DNA of 64,000 nucleotides from Hyphochytrium catenoides. Lineage: Eukaryota; Sar; Hyphochytriomycetes; Hyphochytriales; Hyphochytriaceae. The DNA is taken from positions 102,588-166,587 of the forward strand of contig FLMG01001010.1 of the NCBI GenBank assembly GCA_900088475.1, in the 5' to 3' direction. The notes under the pieces are model-generated. The model was not told the DNA's origin. It did no database searches and saw only the letters and a list, made by a program, of their open reading frames with translations. Positions 1-12,721 of this stretch are shown in pieces. Position 1 is the first letter of the stretch. Every line of letters begins with the position of its first letter. Position numbers and translations under genes: made by a program.

Positions 1-604
1 CTGTCTCTGTCACTTCTCCATCTGGCTCCTGCAAGCAGGCCTTCTTGTCTGGCGTACTCTCGGGCTTGTCCTCATCTCTCTGAGGGGACGAGACCACGGA
101 CATCATCTCTCGAAGACTATCATAGAGCTCTAAAGGCTCGGCGAGTAGAGGTGTTGTCGAATCTCCTTCGTACTGTCTCTGCTGGATGTTTGGATCTCTC
201 TCTGTCCGCCGCGTCACCAAAGCGTCTGACTGCCGAAAGATCTGAAGAGTCTCTGTCACTAAACTGTCTGCTTCAGTGAGCTTTCTTTCTATCCGTTGAA
301 GCTCGTCCTCTTCCGGTTTTTGTACATCCAAGTTGTCAAATACGATCACTTCCCCATAATCGTTCTCCTCACTCACCACCCAATCTTCATCGATGAAGCG
401 TCCCTTCCACAAGCCAGATCTCTCAAGCTCGACGCTCCTTGTTGCTTCATTTTCAGTCTTAATGTACTGCAGGTTCTCTTGCAATTGCCGCCAGATGAAA
501 TCCGGAGCGATGGCGTTCATGCAAGCCAGCAGGACTGTGAAGATGAGGAAGAGACATGTCTCAATAGCCACCAGAATCTTCTCCAATGCATCTCCTTGAG
601 CCAT
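1..604 (-). CDS. Unknown membrane-anchored protein, N-terminal part (runs off window)
   Basis: An open frame of about 201 codons runs on the minus strand from an ATG at 604 to the left edge without a stop, so only the N-terminal part is present. Residues about 15-31 are strongly hydrophobic (CLFLIFTVLLACMNAIA) and follow a short polar start, which suggests a signal anchor or an N-terminal transmembrane helix. The rest is charged and helical, with Glu/Arg/Gln-rich stretches (for example EEDELQRIERKL) typical of coiled coil or linker. No catalytic motif or known domain is visible. A GTGAGT string near 270 could be a splice donor, but the frame stays open past it for about 85 codons, so I read through. 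The frame and composition support coding; the function is unknown. Confidence 0.5.
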   Translation of the reverse strand, partial: MAQGDALEKILVAIETCLFLIFTVLLACMNAIAPDFIWRQLQENLQYIKTENEATRSVELERSGLWKGRFIDEDWVVSEENDYGEVIVFDNLDVQKPEEDELQRIERKLTEADSLVTETLQIFRQSDALVTRRTERDPNIQQRQYEGDSTTPLLAEPLELYDSLREMMSVVSSPQRDEDKPESTPDKKACLQEPDGEVTET

Positions 605-1088
605 CTAGTCTTCGTCTTTGACTCTATCCTGGCCTATCCAGCCACGTACTTGGCCATCACTCAAATCGAGAGTAGGTACGGGAAGAGAGATTGACTCCCC
701 GTTGACTCTGTACAAGGCGAGCAGATGAATGAGAATGCAAGGCGCTTAAAGTAGTTGGCAGTGATGAGGAGCTATTATTCTCGATTGCAATGACACCGAT
801 CTATGCCGGTTTGATAATGTAGGAGCGATGAAGAAGTTGCTGCTTTTTCCAAAGAGATTGTCCAAGACCTTCTGTCTTTCACACCGATATTGTTCGAAGC
901 TTGCTGATGAGGTCTGTGAGGGGTAAGGAGCGTGTGCAAAGGGAGGAAAAGAGATGGGAAAGAGCTGAGAGCTTGGTTCTTTATAAAATATATTTTGTGT
1001 ACAGTAAGGGGTCAACTCTCATTCTCCTGCTGACATGGCCTTCTCTCTCTCTTTTCTTTCTCTCTCTCTCACTCTCACTCTCTCTCGT

Positions 1089-1120
<32 letters not shown>

Positions 1121-2298
1121 CCTCCCTATCTCTTTCTCACTCTTTCTCTCTCTTTCTCACTCTTTCTCTCTCTCTCTCACAGAGTCTGATCTTCTCTTTC
1201 ATTAAAGTATCTCTCTCTTTCTCACTCTTGACTCTGTCTATCTCTGTATCTTCTGTCTCCGTATCTTTCCTCCAGAGTCGTACGAGTAGTCCGTCACTTC
1301 TCCACTTCATAACAAGGCTCAGAACTGCCCGCCAAATCCCGAGGAAGGCTTCAGAATCTTTACAGTGAAACAATCCTAGAAGCTTATAGCTTTGTATCAG
1401 GATTGCTGAAAACTAGGAAACCTACTTCCTTGAAACGAAATTTGTGAAGATGCAGTTCAAAGATGGTTTCCCACCGGTCATCGCATCATCATCTCCACCA
1501 ACCTGCAGCGCGATGTTGACGAGAACTCTCTCCTGTCTCGTTCCTGCTGACCTAGGTAGGAACCCTTATAAATATCTTAGAACTATTTAACAGCAATAAA
1601 AGTACAAGCCACTTCTACTCTTTACTGGTGTATGTTTTGAAGGTCAAGCAGGTCTGCGCGTCAGCGTGAAGCTCAGGCATTACTAGGCTCCTCTACTCCC
1701 TATAGAACTACCATGACAGGTGGATGCTTGTGTTTCAGGTCTTCGAGAGTCTACTGTAGCAGAGAGTTATTATGTTCAGCTGATCCTCCAGCCTCCTTTG
1801 GTCACTGTCAGGCACTTCGATGAAAGTATCCTCACAGACACATGACTCTTGAGTGGCATTAGTTTCCACATATTCGACTGGGAGTGGAAGGGAGCAGGCG
1901 AGTATCAGTGCTTCAGCAAGAGTCTCTTCTATCGACCAGGTTGCAATCTCGAGCTAGGCTGTCGAGTGGGTTACTATTGCATAATCAGACTAGAGAATGT
2001 GGAAGTCAATGCGCTGTCACAGCTGGTGGGGAAATGCGTCACCTGCCAATTGACGGCGATAGAAGAGAAGCAGTCTCGTTATGTGGCACATGTTGGAGGG
2101 ATTGCATCCTCTCGCCTAGCGTACTAGTAGCGCGATGACGTTTATTGAAAAAAGAATGGGCTCAGAGAAACATGGTGGCCCAATGGAACATTTTCTCATC
2201 CTTCGAAGAAGAGACGTGACAATCAAAGAAAGGACGCACAGTAGACTGAAGAGAACCTCAGAGGAACGAGTAGAATTGGAAACAATCGAGGTGGCCTA
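605..2298. other. Intergenic stretch with CT-rich tract
   Basis: No convincing gene was found here. It lies between the start of the left-edge gene (minus) and the 3' end of the TRF-like gene (minus). It holds the CT-rich tract described separately and scattered short open frames that lack family features or splice context. An AATAAA occurs near 1597 but cannot be tied to a transcript. Confidence 0.4.
1041..1237 (+). repeat. CT-rich low-complexity tract
   Basis: About 200 bases are almost entirely C and T on the plus strand, built from (CT)n, CTTT and CTCA units, with pure CT runs near 1100-1120 and 1172-1182. On the minus strand this is a GA tract about 440-630 bases upstream of the start codon at 604, so it could be part of that gene's promoter region, but nothing in the sequence proves this. 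Confidence 0.85.
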
Positions 2299-5200
2299 CT
2301 AGTGCTTCTGTGCACTCTTGGACCGGCTAAGGTTCCGCCACTTATCCTTCAGGTCCACAGAAGATCTGTCCTTGAAGGTGTAGTTCTTAAGGATTTTCGC
2401 CCACTGACCGACTCCGAATGTCTCCACACCGTTTCGTAGATTCTCCTCCTCCTGCACAGACCAAGGAATTCTCTTCCTCTGCCTACCATTGGCGAGTCTC
2501 CTAGAAAGGGGACAGTGGAGATGCCACATGTTAGAGGGGCTGGATGTTCATCCAGAGACAGTGGTGGGGTGCTTACTCTCTGGGAGATGTGAATGGGGCA
2601 CCGGCCAGAGGCTGTACGGTAACCTTAACACGTAAGTGGGGGTAAGTTACGGAGGAAAAGGTGGTTAGGCTCATAGTGTGGCGCAAAGACGTTTACACCA
2701 TTTTACCTTTGATGGAGTTTTTAACCTTAGCTCATCGGCTGAGAAGCTTTCAATGTCATCATTCTGGGTGTCAAATGCAACCTAGGATACGAATGAGTCA
2801 GACGCAACGCTACCAGAATGTTCCCACAGGAAGATGCTACAGACCTGCTTTGCGGAAGGATGAGGCTCGTCCAATCGGCGCCTGCAGTCAGCAAAGGAAG
2901 AGGCGTGAAGTTCTCTTTAGCGACAATACAGGGTAACAATGCATGGATTTAAGGTAGACTGGTTGAAGGGTGGCAGGAACTCTAAGATATTCAAGGTGGA
3001 CTTACCTCGGCGCAGGCTTCGGTGGCTCCGTACTTTTGCTACTAACTGGCTGACTGTTGCGGGGAGATGACGTTGAACTGACCGGAGCTGACATAGCTTC
3101 ATGCAGTGGGTCTACGCCAATAGCGACTGATCTGTTCAGCTGAGCCATGTCCTGGCCATAGATTCAGGATTCGTTTAAGTAACAGTTCTATGTCGCATAA
3201 AAATAAGGGTTCTTTACCCGTTGTAAGTCTGAGGCAGTACTTCGGGCACGTGTGACGGGTTGTCCGTTCTCTTCTATAGTGACGTTATCACTCTGCACGA
3301 ATATGTTTTGATTTATGTTAGGAGATACCAGATCTCTAAACGGCAACTAAGATGAGTTCTTACCTCACGTGTCTTCCGCGGTGCGCTCCGCGTAGACCAC
3401 TTTGAGCTCTGCAGATGTGACATCTCACTGTCTTTGGGCTGCTACAAGAGTAAATGTCAGATACTTACTTTGGCGTATCGTTCTTGTCAGGCCGACGCAA
3501 AGGTGCTTTGCAGAAGACAAAAATGTTTGGTACCTTAAACGTCTGCGGAGAAGCCTCTGAGGCGGGAGTTGGATGTTTGTGGCGGGATGAATTACTTGGG
3601 ACCGCTTCAATGTCATTCTCAGGCTACGAACGGCAGTCAGGCACTTCAAACACTTTATCTAATTTATGAAGTCTCTTATTGCACGTTTGGAGGTAAGCCA
3701 CGTACATCAGAGACCTCTCGGGATGCTTGCGATGCGCTTTGAACGGGCGTGCTCTTGGGTGGCGCAGGCTGCGCAACTATTCTGTCCCGATTCCTTATTA
3801 TCTTCGAAAGGAGCATCATAGTGTTGTTAGAGTCATTACCGTACGATAAAGGCGTGTGGATTGAAGTACCTCTTCTGCTGTGGTCTGGCAGAGCAGCTCC
3901 CATTCACTGTCAGTTCCTTGGAAACATTTCCGAATCTCAGAAGCCTTAATGTGCTTCATCTTGATCTTATGCAAGCTTCCCAGGGATATAAGGGCACAGA
4001 TTCGGTAAAAGATGAGCAAGATAAAAGTGGTATTGTAGATTAAAAGTAAAGACGGAGTGAGGGGCACGCGCAATCTTAATTAGCAAAATACCTTGTCATG
4101 AAGGAGTCCGAGAACTGTTCCACGTTTTCATCCTTTAAGCGATGATACAAGGAGTCCAACTATCATAGTAGCCTGTCAGAGTGATAGCAGTAAAGCAAGG
4201 ATTTGCGAAAACCTTACTGCGCAGATGTAGGTCTCTCCGAGAAAGCTGTCCTCAAGCTTGCTTACGAAGTTCACCAGTTCTCTGCGGAAAGACGCCAGAG
4301 GATACTTCTCTTTGTATTGCTGGAATAGAGTATCTTTGTTGATATTTTTGTAAAGAAGATCACCTTCAATAACCCCGTACACTTTTCTCTTACCTGATAC
4401 TTTGTTAGATCAATGTTACCACTTAGGCGAATCAGAGAGCCAAGCTCCATTCTTGTTTCTGTATCAGTCTTTGGAAAATGCTGAGCAATAAGAGCCCTAA
4501 GCTTTTGACTGTCATAAGCCTTTTTCTCTTGACACGCAGCCAGAACGACCTAATCCCAGGTAGTCGGGAAGAGCAGATTAGCTTAATGTACCCAAAGGAG
4601 CGTCGGCAAACGAGTAATAGTAAAGTCTGACACGCTAATGACAACACACGCTACGATCAGCCTTATGATGTTGGAAATCCGTACTAAGAACTTTCATCAC
4701 CGTGATGATACCTGTCGCTTTAAGGTTTGCAGTAGTAACTGCGCCCCGGCAGCATCATAATGCAGGTGACATTCTTCCAGCTGACAAAGAGAAAGAACGG
4801 CTCCGACGTTAGATCGGCTATTCGCTCGCCCTAGCAGAAGACAATCTTACAAGGTCCTCAAAGTACTCCAGGAGAGTCTCCAGGTCTTGGGCAGAGGTGG
4901 CTCGATGAAGCTGAGAGTCCAACTTTAAAAGGTCAGGAGATAAAGATAAATGGGGAAGATGCACGTACAAAGTGTAGGAGATGACAAAATTTAAGCCTCA
5001 GGCGGAGGCGTCCGTCTAATCGGCATCCCATGGCATCAATCTCATTCTTGATTACTTACGAAAGAAATTAGGCCCCATCAGTCGTAGCACTTCGGACACG
5101 CATAGGGACATGCTGAGCTTACATTGGATGCCTTCGGCTAGCCTCGCGCGGCAGAACCATTCGAGAATCCACTTCAGGGCATCAAGCCGCTTAGGACCTT

Positions 5201-5431
5201 GAATAGTTTGCACAACTATAAAACAGATAGATGAGTGCAAACCGACCAGAGTGATAGAAGAGAAGCTACGAAAACGTCACCTGTGCTAGTGTCCTCGTCC
5301 TGCTGCTTCTGCTGGTTTGCTTCTAAATCGCTTACACTGCGCTTCCTCTTAGAGGAACGAGTAGTTCGCGGTGCGTCTTCAGAGCTAGTACTCATGGGCG
5401 ATGTTGGTTGACCATCTACAGGCTTGGCCAT
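2299..5431 (-). CDS. Telobox Myb protein, TRF/TBF1-like telomere-binding factor
   Basis: The C-terminal exon (about 2299-2500) encodes a single Myb/SANT repeat with the telobox signature VDLKDKWRNL just before the stop. This motif defines double-stranded telomere repeat binders (TRF1/TRF2, Taz1, Tbf1, plant TRF-like proteins). The likely start is the ATG at 5431 in an exon with a basic, nuclear-signal-like segment (SSKRKR). Middle exons include about 5060-5219, about 4208-4380, about 3472-3625 and 3006-3151. They encode a helical, Leu-rich region that may be a TRFH dimerisation domain, followed by Ser/Pro-rich linkers; this is the usual TRF layout, with the Myb at the extreme C-terminus. The gene has at least ten short exons, and the joins between about 4100 and 5050 are not resolved. 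Telobox family: confident. Assignment to TRF rather than Tbf1 is inference. Confidence 0.75.
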
Positions 5432-6625
5432 GACTAGCCGTAACTGCGACGATGCTTTTGTGTCTCAGTGGAAGTGAACAATGACGTTACGAAGGTTGAG
5501 AACGTAACTCGTTTCACCTCTCAAATGCTAAACCGTTTTCTTGAAGACGAGTCAGAAGGGAGGAATGGGCTGGCCAAGAGCCAAGGCAAGACCACCCCAA
5601 TTCTTAGTGACACCTGGCCTCCTCGGTTAGCAGGACAGAGCCTTCCCTCCCTACCAGATAGCGTAAAGCCTCACCTATTGCATCAACCTGGTGCGATCAA
5701 CAACAAAGCAGCTTGTCTCAAGGAGACTCTATTTCAAAAGATGATTGTGGAAGTATTATTCTGAAGATTTATTGGGAGCTCAAATCTGAAATCTGAGGAT
5801 TCTGGGGTGGGTGAGGCAAACTGCAATTCTGCAATATAAGAACTATAGAAGGATTCACAGTAATCACGACAATGATAACCACGTCTATTGTGAACCTCAG
5901 TCATACCCTTGGAGCGGTTGTGGATGAGAAGGAAAGGCGAGACAGAGTGAGAAACACCAGTGATAGAGTTAGACATAGACCTGGGGGATATGCGCCACAG
6001 CAAAAGGAGACAGAATGAGAGACAGTGAGACAGGGTGCATTCCTTCCCAGGATTGATTACTAGACAGAGGCTGCCGGAACACTAGGAAAACACAAGCAAT
6101 CCTTCCAATCCAAGAAGAGAAAAGACGAGCTAGAGACAGAGGGGCAGGCAACCAGAAGAGAGAGACAGAGAGAGAGATGAGCAAGACAGAGAAAGATGGG
6201 GGAAGAAAGAGTTGACAATAAGCGCCAAAATTCAGCGGCACGAGAGGGAGAGAGATGAAGAGAGAGATGTCAGAGAGAAAAGAAGAACGCCAGAGAGGGA
6301 GAGAGCAGAGAAGTGATGCTACTGGACCTGTCATCATGGGAAAGGAGAACGGATCTGTGCACTGTCTGATGATGATGATGATGGCTAATGACTGAAGAAA
6401 CTTCTCTCCCTCTCATCCTCCCGTCACTCCCTCAGTACCCTCATCCTAAGCTCTGCTCACCACCGTCACGGTGAGAAAGAATCTGTTATCTCCATCCTTT
6501 CGTCTCCTTCCGATCACTGCCCCCAGCTGTCTAGTCTAGTGCAGAGGGCAGCGAAAAGGTCTTGCATGAGCCTTCTAGGTTAAGTTGTCGGTCGAGGTGC
6601 TGGCAAAGGCCATTCCTCTGGAATC
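5432..6625. other. Divergent intergenic region with GA-rich tract
   Basis: The TRF-like gene (minus) and the GalNAc transferase gene (plus) start on either side, so this 1.2 kb should hold both promoters. Positions about 6120-6310 are rich in GA/GAGA units. A TGATGATGATGATGATGG run lies near 6366-6383. No TATA box or operator can be assigned with confidence, and no gene was recognised. Confidence 0.4.
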
Positions 6626-9600
6626 ATGCGCAAAGGGGCCACAAGACGCGAGCAGAAGAGAGGTATAACTCTCAGTAAGATCTATGGGATCCTCGGTGCC
6701 TTTGTAGGTCTTCTCCTCCTCTATCAGTTAACCAATATAACATCGAGGCGCGCAGGGGATTCTCTGAAAGAGAGGTAAGCATCTGCCAGTCAGGTCCTCT
6801 GTGCTTATGCTTTAGTATCATCACGCCGCTCTCGCCGCTCTATGTGCTGCGACTGCCCTCTACTAGCGGTCAAGCATGCGTCTCAACATCATCACTAACC
6901 CTCGACCCACTTGGGCAGCCTTACTACTGTCACAGAAGATGCTTCTGTCTTTGAACTGAAGCAGAAGCTAAGAGAAGCGGAAGAGAAATCCCGGGTTATG
7001 CAAGATGAGGCTGACAGACTAAGGCTTAAGGTACACCTTCGCCAGCCTCATAACTCATGTGCTGGCGTTTGCTCTGAGGCTGCACTGTGGCACTATTGAC
7101 CCTCTGTCCCGTCCTGGCTCACGATGCAGAGCGTCCCAAAACGAGGCACCCTTTTCTCTCATTGCTCTCCTATTCTTCCTTTCCCCTTTGCGAAGCACAT
7201 AAGTATCTACTCGGTTAACCCTCCTTCCCATGCTCTGTCAGGCCAGCAAGGCTGAAAGGGATCTGGAATATTTGCGCAAAGAGATGGGTGACCGGCCACC
7301 AGCCACCGAAGCCCCTCCGCCTTTTGAAGAGTGGGTGAAAAGCACTTTTCAAGGTGGAGGGAAGGGCTCAGGAAAAGAGTCGGAGCTTCCGAAAGCGTGG
7401 GTCGAAGGAGATTGGACGGGTTTGCCTGCGGATAGGGTGAGACATCTCATAGGCTTCGCCTCGGTCTCCACATCTGTCAAACCATAGAATTCTACAGCTA
7501 TCTGTCTTAAGCATCTAATCTCCTTGCCCTTTCAGCGAGGAAGACTGGCATCTTGCCCTCCTTCCGTTATCAAATAACGCCAAATAACCGATCTTCATGG
7601 TCTTGACCTCCTTCCTTACTCATGCATCGGTCTCCCTTTCTATCCTCAAGGACAAGTCTAAGACCAACGACGACGAAACCATCAAGAAAGCGAGTGTAAA
7701 CGAATACGCCTTTAATGCCTATCTGAGCGCAAAGATTCCAGTTCGCAGGAGCATTAATGACATCAGGGACGCGGGATGCAAAAAAGTTGACTATGAGAGC
7801 AAGAAGCCCTTGCCAAAGACGTCTGTCATCATAGTCTACGCAGATGAGATGTGGTCGACCTTGTTCCGGACGGTGTGGAGTGTACTGGATACGGTTCCTG
7901 ATGATCTTCTTGAGGAGGTCATTCTGGTGGATGACGCCTCCACAGCCTCGTGGCTACAAAAGGACTTTTATGACTACATGGAGAAGTTGCCGCCCAAGGT
8001 TAAAGTCATCCAGCTCAAGGAGAGAAAGGGCCTTATCAGGGCAAGAACGATTGGTGCCGATCGCGCGAAGGGAGAGATCCTCGTGTTCCTCGATGCTCAC
8101 TGTGAGGGCGTAAAGGTAGCAAATTGTGGATGAAAAGACAATCTTTTGTACCGTCCTTACGTTTGTTGCTCACTTCTCCTTTTCTCTTGCCTCGCTCTCG
8201 ATGTCTCTATCCCAGCCGTCACCACGTGAGTAACACTGACAAGCGCTCTAACTGCAACCGCCACCCCCTGTTTCCCTCTCGCTTACTGGCTTCCTCGGTT
8301 CCTTTTGTTCGCCTCTGCTACTCTTCTTATCAACTTGTCTGGGTATGGATATCGAAGGACTGGTATCAGCCCATAGCTGCGCGTATCAAGGAGGATTACC
8401 GCATAGTGATTTGTCCTGTGATCGACCTTATAAACGAAGAGACAATGGAGCATCATGGCGCTGCGAAGCACTCCGTCGGCACCTTCAGATGGACCTTAGA
8501 TTTCAGCTGGGATTGGTACCAACCTCTCCCAGGTGACACAGGTAAACAATCTGAGTCACGACAATACTTTTGCATGGAAAGTGGAGAAAGCGTTAAAGAC
8601 GGTCACGTAATGGGCACTGAATGCAGTCAAATATTTCTGGGCTTGCTTCCCCTCTCTAATAGTTTTTACTTCTAAAACTTCTGGACCTTAATACGTAGAT
8701 GTTTCCCCTTGGAAATCTGGAACCATGGCGGGCGGCCTCTTCGCTATGCACAAGCGCTACTGGGAGGAGCTTGAAAAGTATGACTTGGGCATGTCTGGAT
8801 GGGGCGGAGAGAATCTTGAGCTCTCCTTCAGGATCTGGATGTGTGGAGGAAGATTAGAGGTGCAGCCGTGCTCTAGAGTTGCGCACGTGTTCCGTCCTCG
8901 CCACCCGTACACTATTCCAGGAGAAGGCATCAATCACTCCTTCAAAGTGGTACGTGCTCTTACAGAAAGAAAGGAGAGCCGTTGCTTTTTCGTTGGTTAT
9001 AGGTAATGTAGACTATCGCCAGAGGACCACGGCTAGCTGGGTTGGGTTCGGCACTATTGTTACAGGGATGGTGCGAACTGCTTCTGGCGATGGGGAGTTT
9101 GCAACTTATTGAGCTTGCTGCTGCTTTGTCATGCTAAATAGAACTCTATGAGAATGGCAGCGACGTGGATGGATGAGTTCAAAGATTTGGCACTCAAAGT
9201 TCGCCCGGACTGGAAGGATGCAGATTATGGCGATGTTTCGGAGCGCCTTGCCATCAGAGAGTATGGACACTTTTTCGCTTCTTTTGCACTGCTTTTTCGC
9301 TTCTTTTACACTGCAAGATTTGTTTCAGTGGCAATTGTTTCCTTCTTCCAGTGAATGATCGCTACATGCGTTTGAGCGCATCTACTTGTCGTGCTGACTC
9401 CCACTTTCGTTTTGCTCTTTGCTGGACGCGGCCGCAATAGGAGGCTGAAGTGCAAGAGTTTCAAGTGGTACCTAGATAACGTGCTCCCCAACCTTTGGTA
9501 CCCTAATGGCTCCTCTGTCCCTGACATGAAGCTCAGCGGTCAGCTCAAAAGTGCCATGAAAACGGATCTTTGCCTAGAAGGAGGAGACTCTGTACAGGCA

Positions 9601-10198
9601 AAGAGCTGCGTGTCATCTCCGATCTATGCTACCAACCAGTTTCTCTTCTATACTGAAAAGAAGAGGCTCAGGCAGCTAGAGAAAAACAAGTGCTTAAAGG
9701 CTCAAGGAGATAGTCTGAAGGCAGAGGACTGCACCGCGGTAAGTAACAGATCCCAGCAGTATCCTGAAGGGCTGTCTTCGAGTGACAAGTGCGCCACCGT
9801 CACAACCTGTTTATTGTGCCCTCTGGCGTGACAAGGGTTCCTGTTTCCCTCTCAGCCTCTTCAAGGCGTCCTCTAGTCTTGTTGGCCTTCCCTGGTCTTT
9901 CTTACGTGCCAAGTGGTTCACTGCTTTTCATGTCTGAGTCCATCACTTGTCCAATAAGATAGACACCCACCTCTGATATGTCCGCTCTACTGACGTCGGT
10001 ATGATTCTCCGGTCACAGCGCTCTGACCCAGAGCAGGCGTTCACATGGGTCCCAGTTGTTGGTTCTGGACAAGATGATCCTGTTGGACAGGTCAAAGACC
10101 AGAAAGGCAATTGTTTGCTATTGAATGATGACAACAGTGTCACCGTTGGCTCCTGCACCAGTGACAAGAGATCACAATGGAGCTGGACTGGCTTCTAA
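6626..10198 (+). CDS. Polypeptide N-acetylgalactosaminyltransferase (GT27) with ricin-type lectin tail
   Basis: This Golgi type II enzyme transfers GalNAc from UDP-GalNAc to Ser/Thr and so starts mucin-type O-glycans. Proposed exons are 6626-6774, 6919-7030, 7242-7436, 7651-8109, 8343-8541, 8699-8949, 9142-9260, 9441-9738 and 10019-10198, giving about 653 residues. A basic N-terminus and a hydrophobic signal anchor (about residues 20-36) precede a coiled stem. The GT-A catalytic domain shows VILVDDAST, the metal-binding DAHCE (DxH), and the family hallmark [17 protein letters not shown], then CSRVAHVFR and CKSFKWYL. A Cys-rich lectin module with LCLEGG and GNCLLLN ends the protein. Phases match at every join, except that the acceptor before 8343 would be GG rather than AG (see findings). 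The family call is very firm; the peptide substrate is unknown. Confidence 0.93.
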
Positions 10199-11005
10199 GA
10201 AGCTTAGCAGTAGCCGATGTGGGCTGCTATCAAAGTTATTTTATCGATATGTCCCTTGATGTGGCTTGAGAACCGCTCTGTTAACACCACTCTAACTAAT
10301 ACTTTACAGAGCCTTCCTAACTTGACTACTTGCGCGAAGAGGTTGTTAGTCTCTTCATGCGTACCTTATTAGACTGGCTTGCCCTGATACTCTCCCTCTC
10401 TCAAGCTTTAAGCTCACCCTTTGCATTGCTCAGGCCCCCACTGCTAGCTCAATGTTGGTACCAACATGCCTTGACATCTTCATTGTCAGTGCATGTCATC
10501 TTGTCTTACTACCCGTGCGATTAAAGGGGCAACGCCGCCTCTATGGGCACATCATTAGCATAATACGAAGAGCTTCACAGCATCTCCGGTCACGGAAGCA
10601 TGATATGCGTCTGCTCTTGAGCCTTGAATGATCTCTGAAGGTGCAGTCCCTGAGTTCTGAAGACTCAATGCAGCCTTCAGAACACAATGGCAAAAATGAA
10701 GCAGCTAGGCGTTAGCAACTGTATTAGGTTGTTCTGATTGTTTGTGCTCGGTTTGTGTGGAAAGTGATCAGGTCAGAGCATGAGCGGCTGGCTGATGAAG
10801 ACTCTCAGTGCCATGTTGATGATCGATGAGAAGCCCAGACAGGGTCACTCAGAGATAGAGGCGGCTGAGCTAAAGGAGGTCTTCTCTGGATCTACAAGGT
10901 CTACTGTCGCACTATATAGGGCGCTGATCGTCCCCACGATGTCGGGGTGGAGAGGCAGAGGGTAGGAGCAGATAGTAGAAGGTAGCACCGTTTTCAAGAA
11001 GAAGG
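10199..11005. other. Intergenic stretch
   Basis: This 0.8 kb lies between two plus-strand genes and has no recognisable gene, RNA or repeat. It must contain the 3' end of the GalNAc transferase transcript and the promoter of the methyltransferase gene, but I see no clear signals. Confidence 0.35.
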
Positions 11006-12286
<1,281 letters not shown>

Positions 12287-12721
12287 TGCTGATCTATCCA
12301 ACGTGAATAGCTCTCGTGTAGGGCCAATCTTCCCCAGGGAATGCTGGCCCCTTATCTTTGGATTGCTTCTTTTGGGCTGACACATCTGTCATCGGCCACC
12401 ACTGGGCCCTGTTCCTGACGGAGTCGCCTGTCTTCAGTCTATGGCTTTCCGTCTGAAGCCAAACCTCCTGCTAGCTCCTGCTCTTTTGGACGTTGAACCT
12501 CATATTGGCAACATGGCAGCTATTGAGTTGCATTTACAATATATATATATAGTGTTATCTCGATCGCCTGACGGTTTCCCCAAACTTCTTACTTCCACTA
12601 CGGACATCCTGCCGCGTGGCTTCCTTTTGGACGTCTGCTCCACTGATTGTTCTGACTATTGACGGATAATCCGCGGTATTTATCCTCTGTCTAGAGCCGA
12701 ACAGACCTATCATACAAACAT
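12287..12721. other. Convergent 3' intergenic region
   Basis: The 3' ends of the METTL5-like gene (plus) and the SLX4-like gene (minus) face each other. A short (AT)n run sits at about 12540-12551. No further gene is visible. Confidence 0.4.

Noticed and set aside
901-1368. Open frame of 155 codons over the CT tract
   Set aside because: It is a Leu/Ser repeat produced by the CT microsatellite, with no start context or family features.
1849-2127. Open frame of 92 codons with TTG start
   Set aside because: It has no ATG, no domain and no splice context; it is probably chance.
5054-5072. A 19-base intron in the TRF-like gene
   Set aside because: Removing it creates an in-frame stop, so the GTAAGT at 5059 must pair with a later acceptor.
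5969-6337. Open frame of 122 codons on the minus strand
   Set aside because: It is created by the GA-rich tract and low in complexity; it sits in a divergent promoter region.
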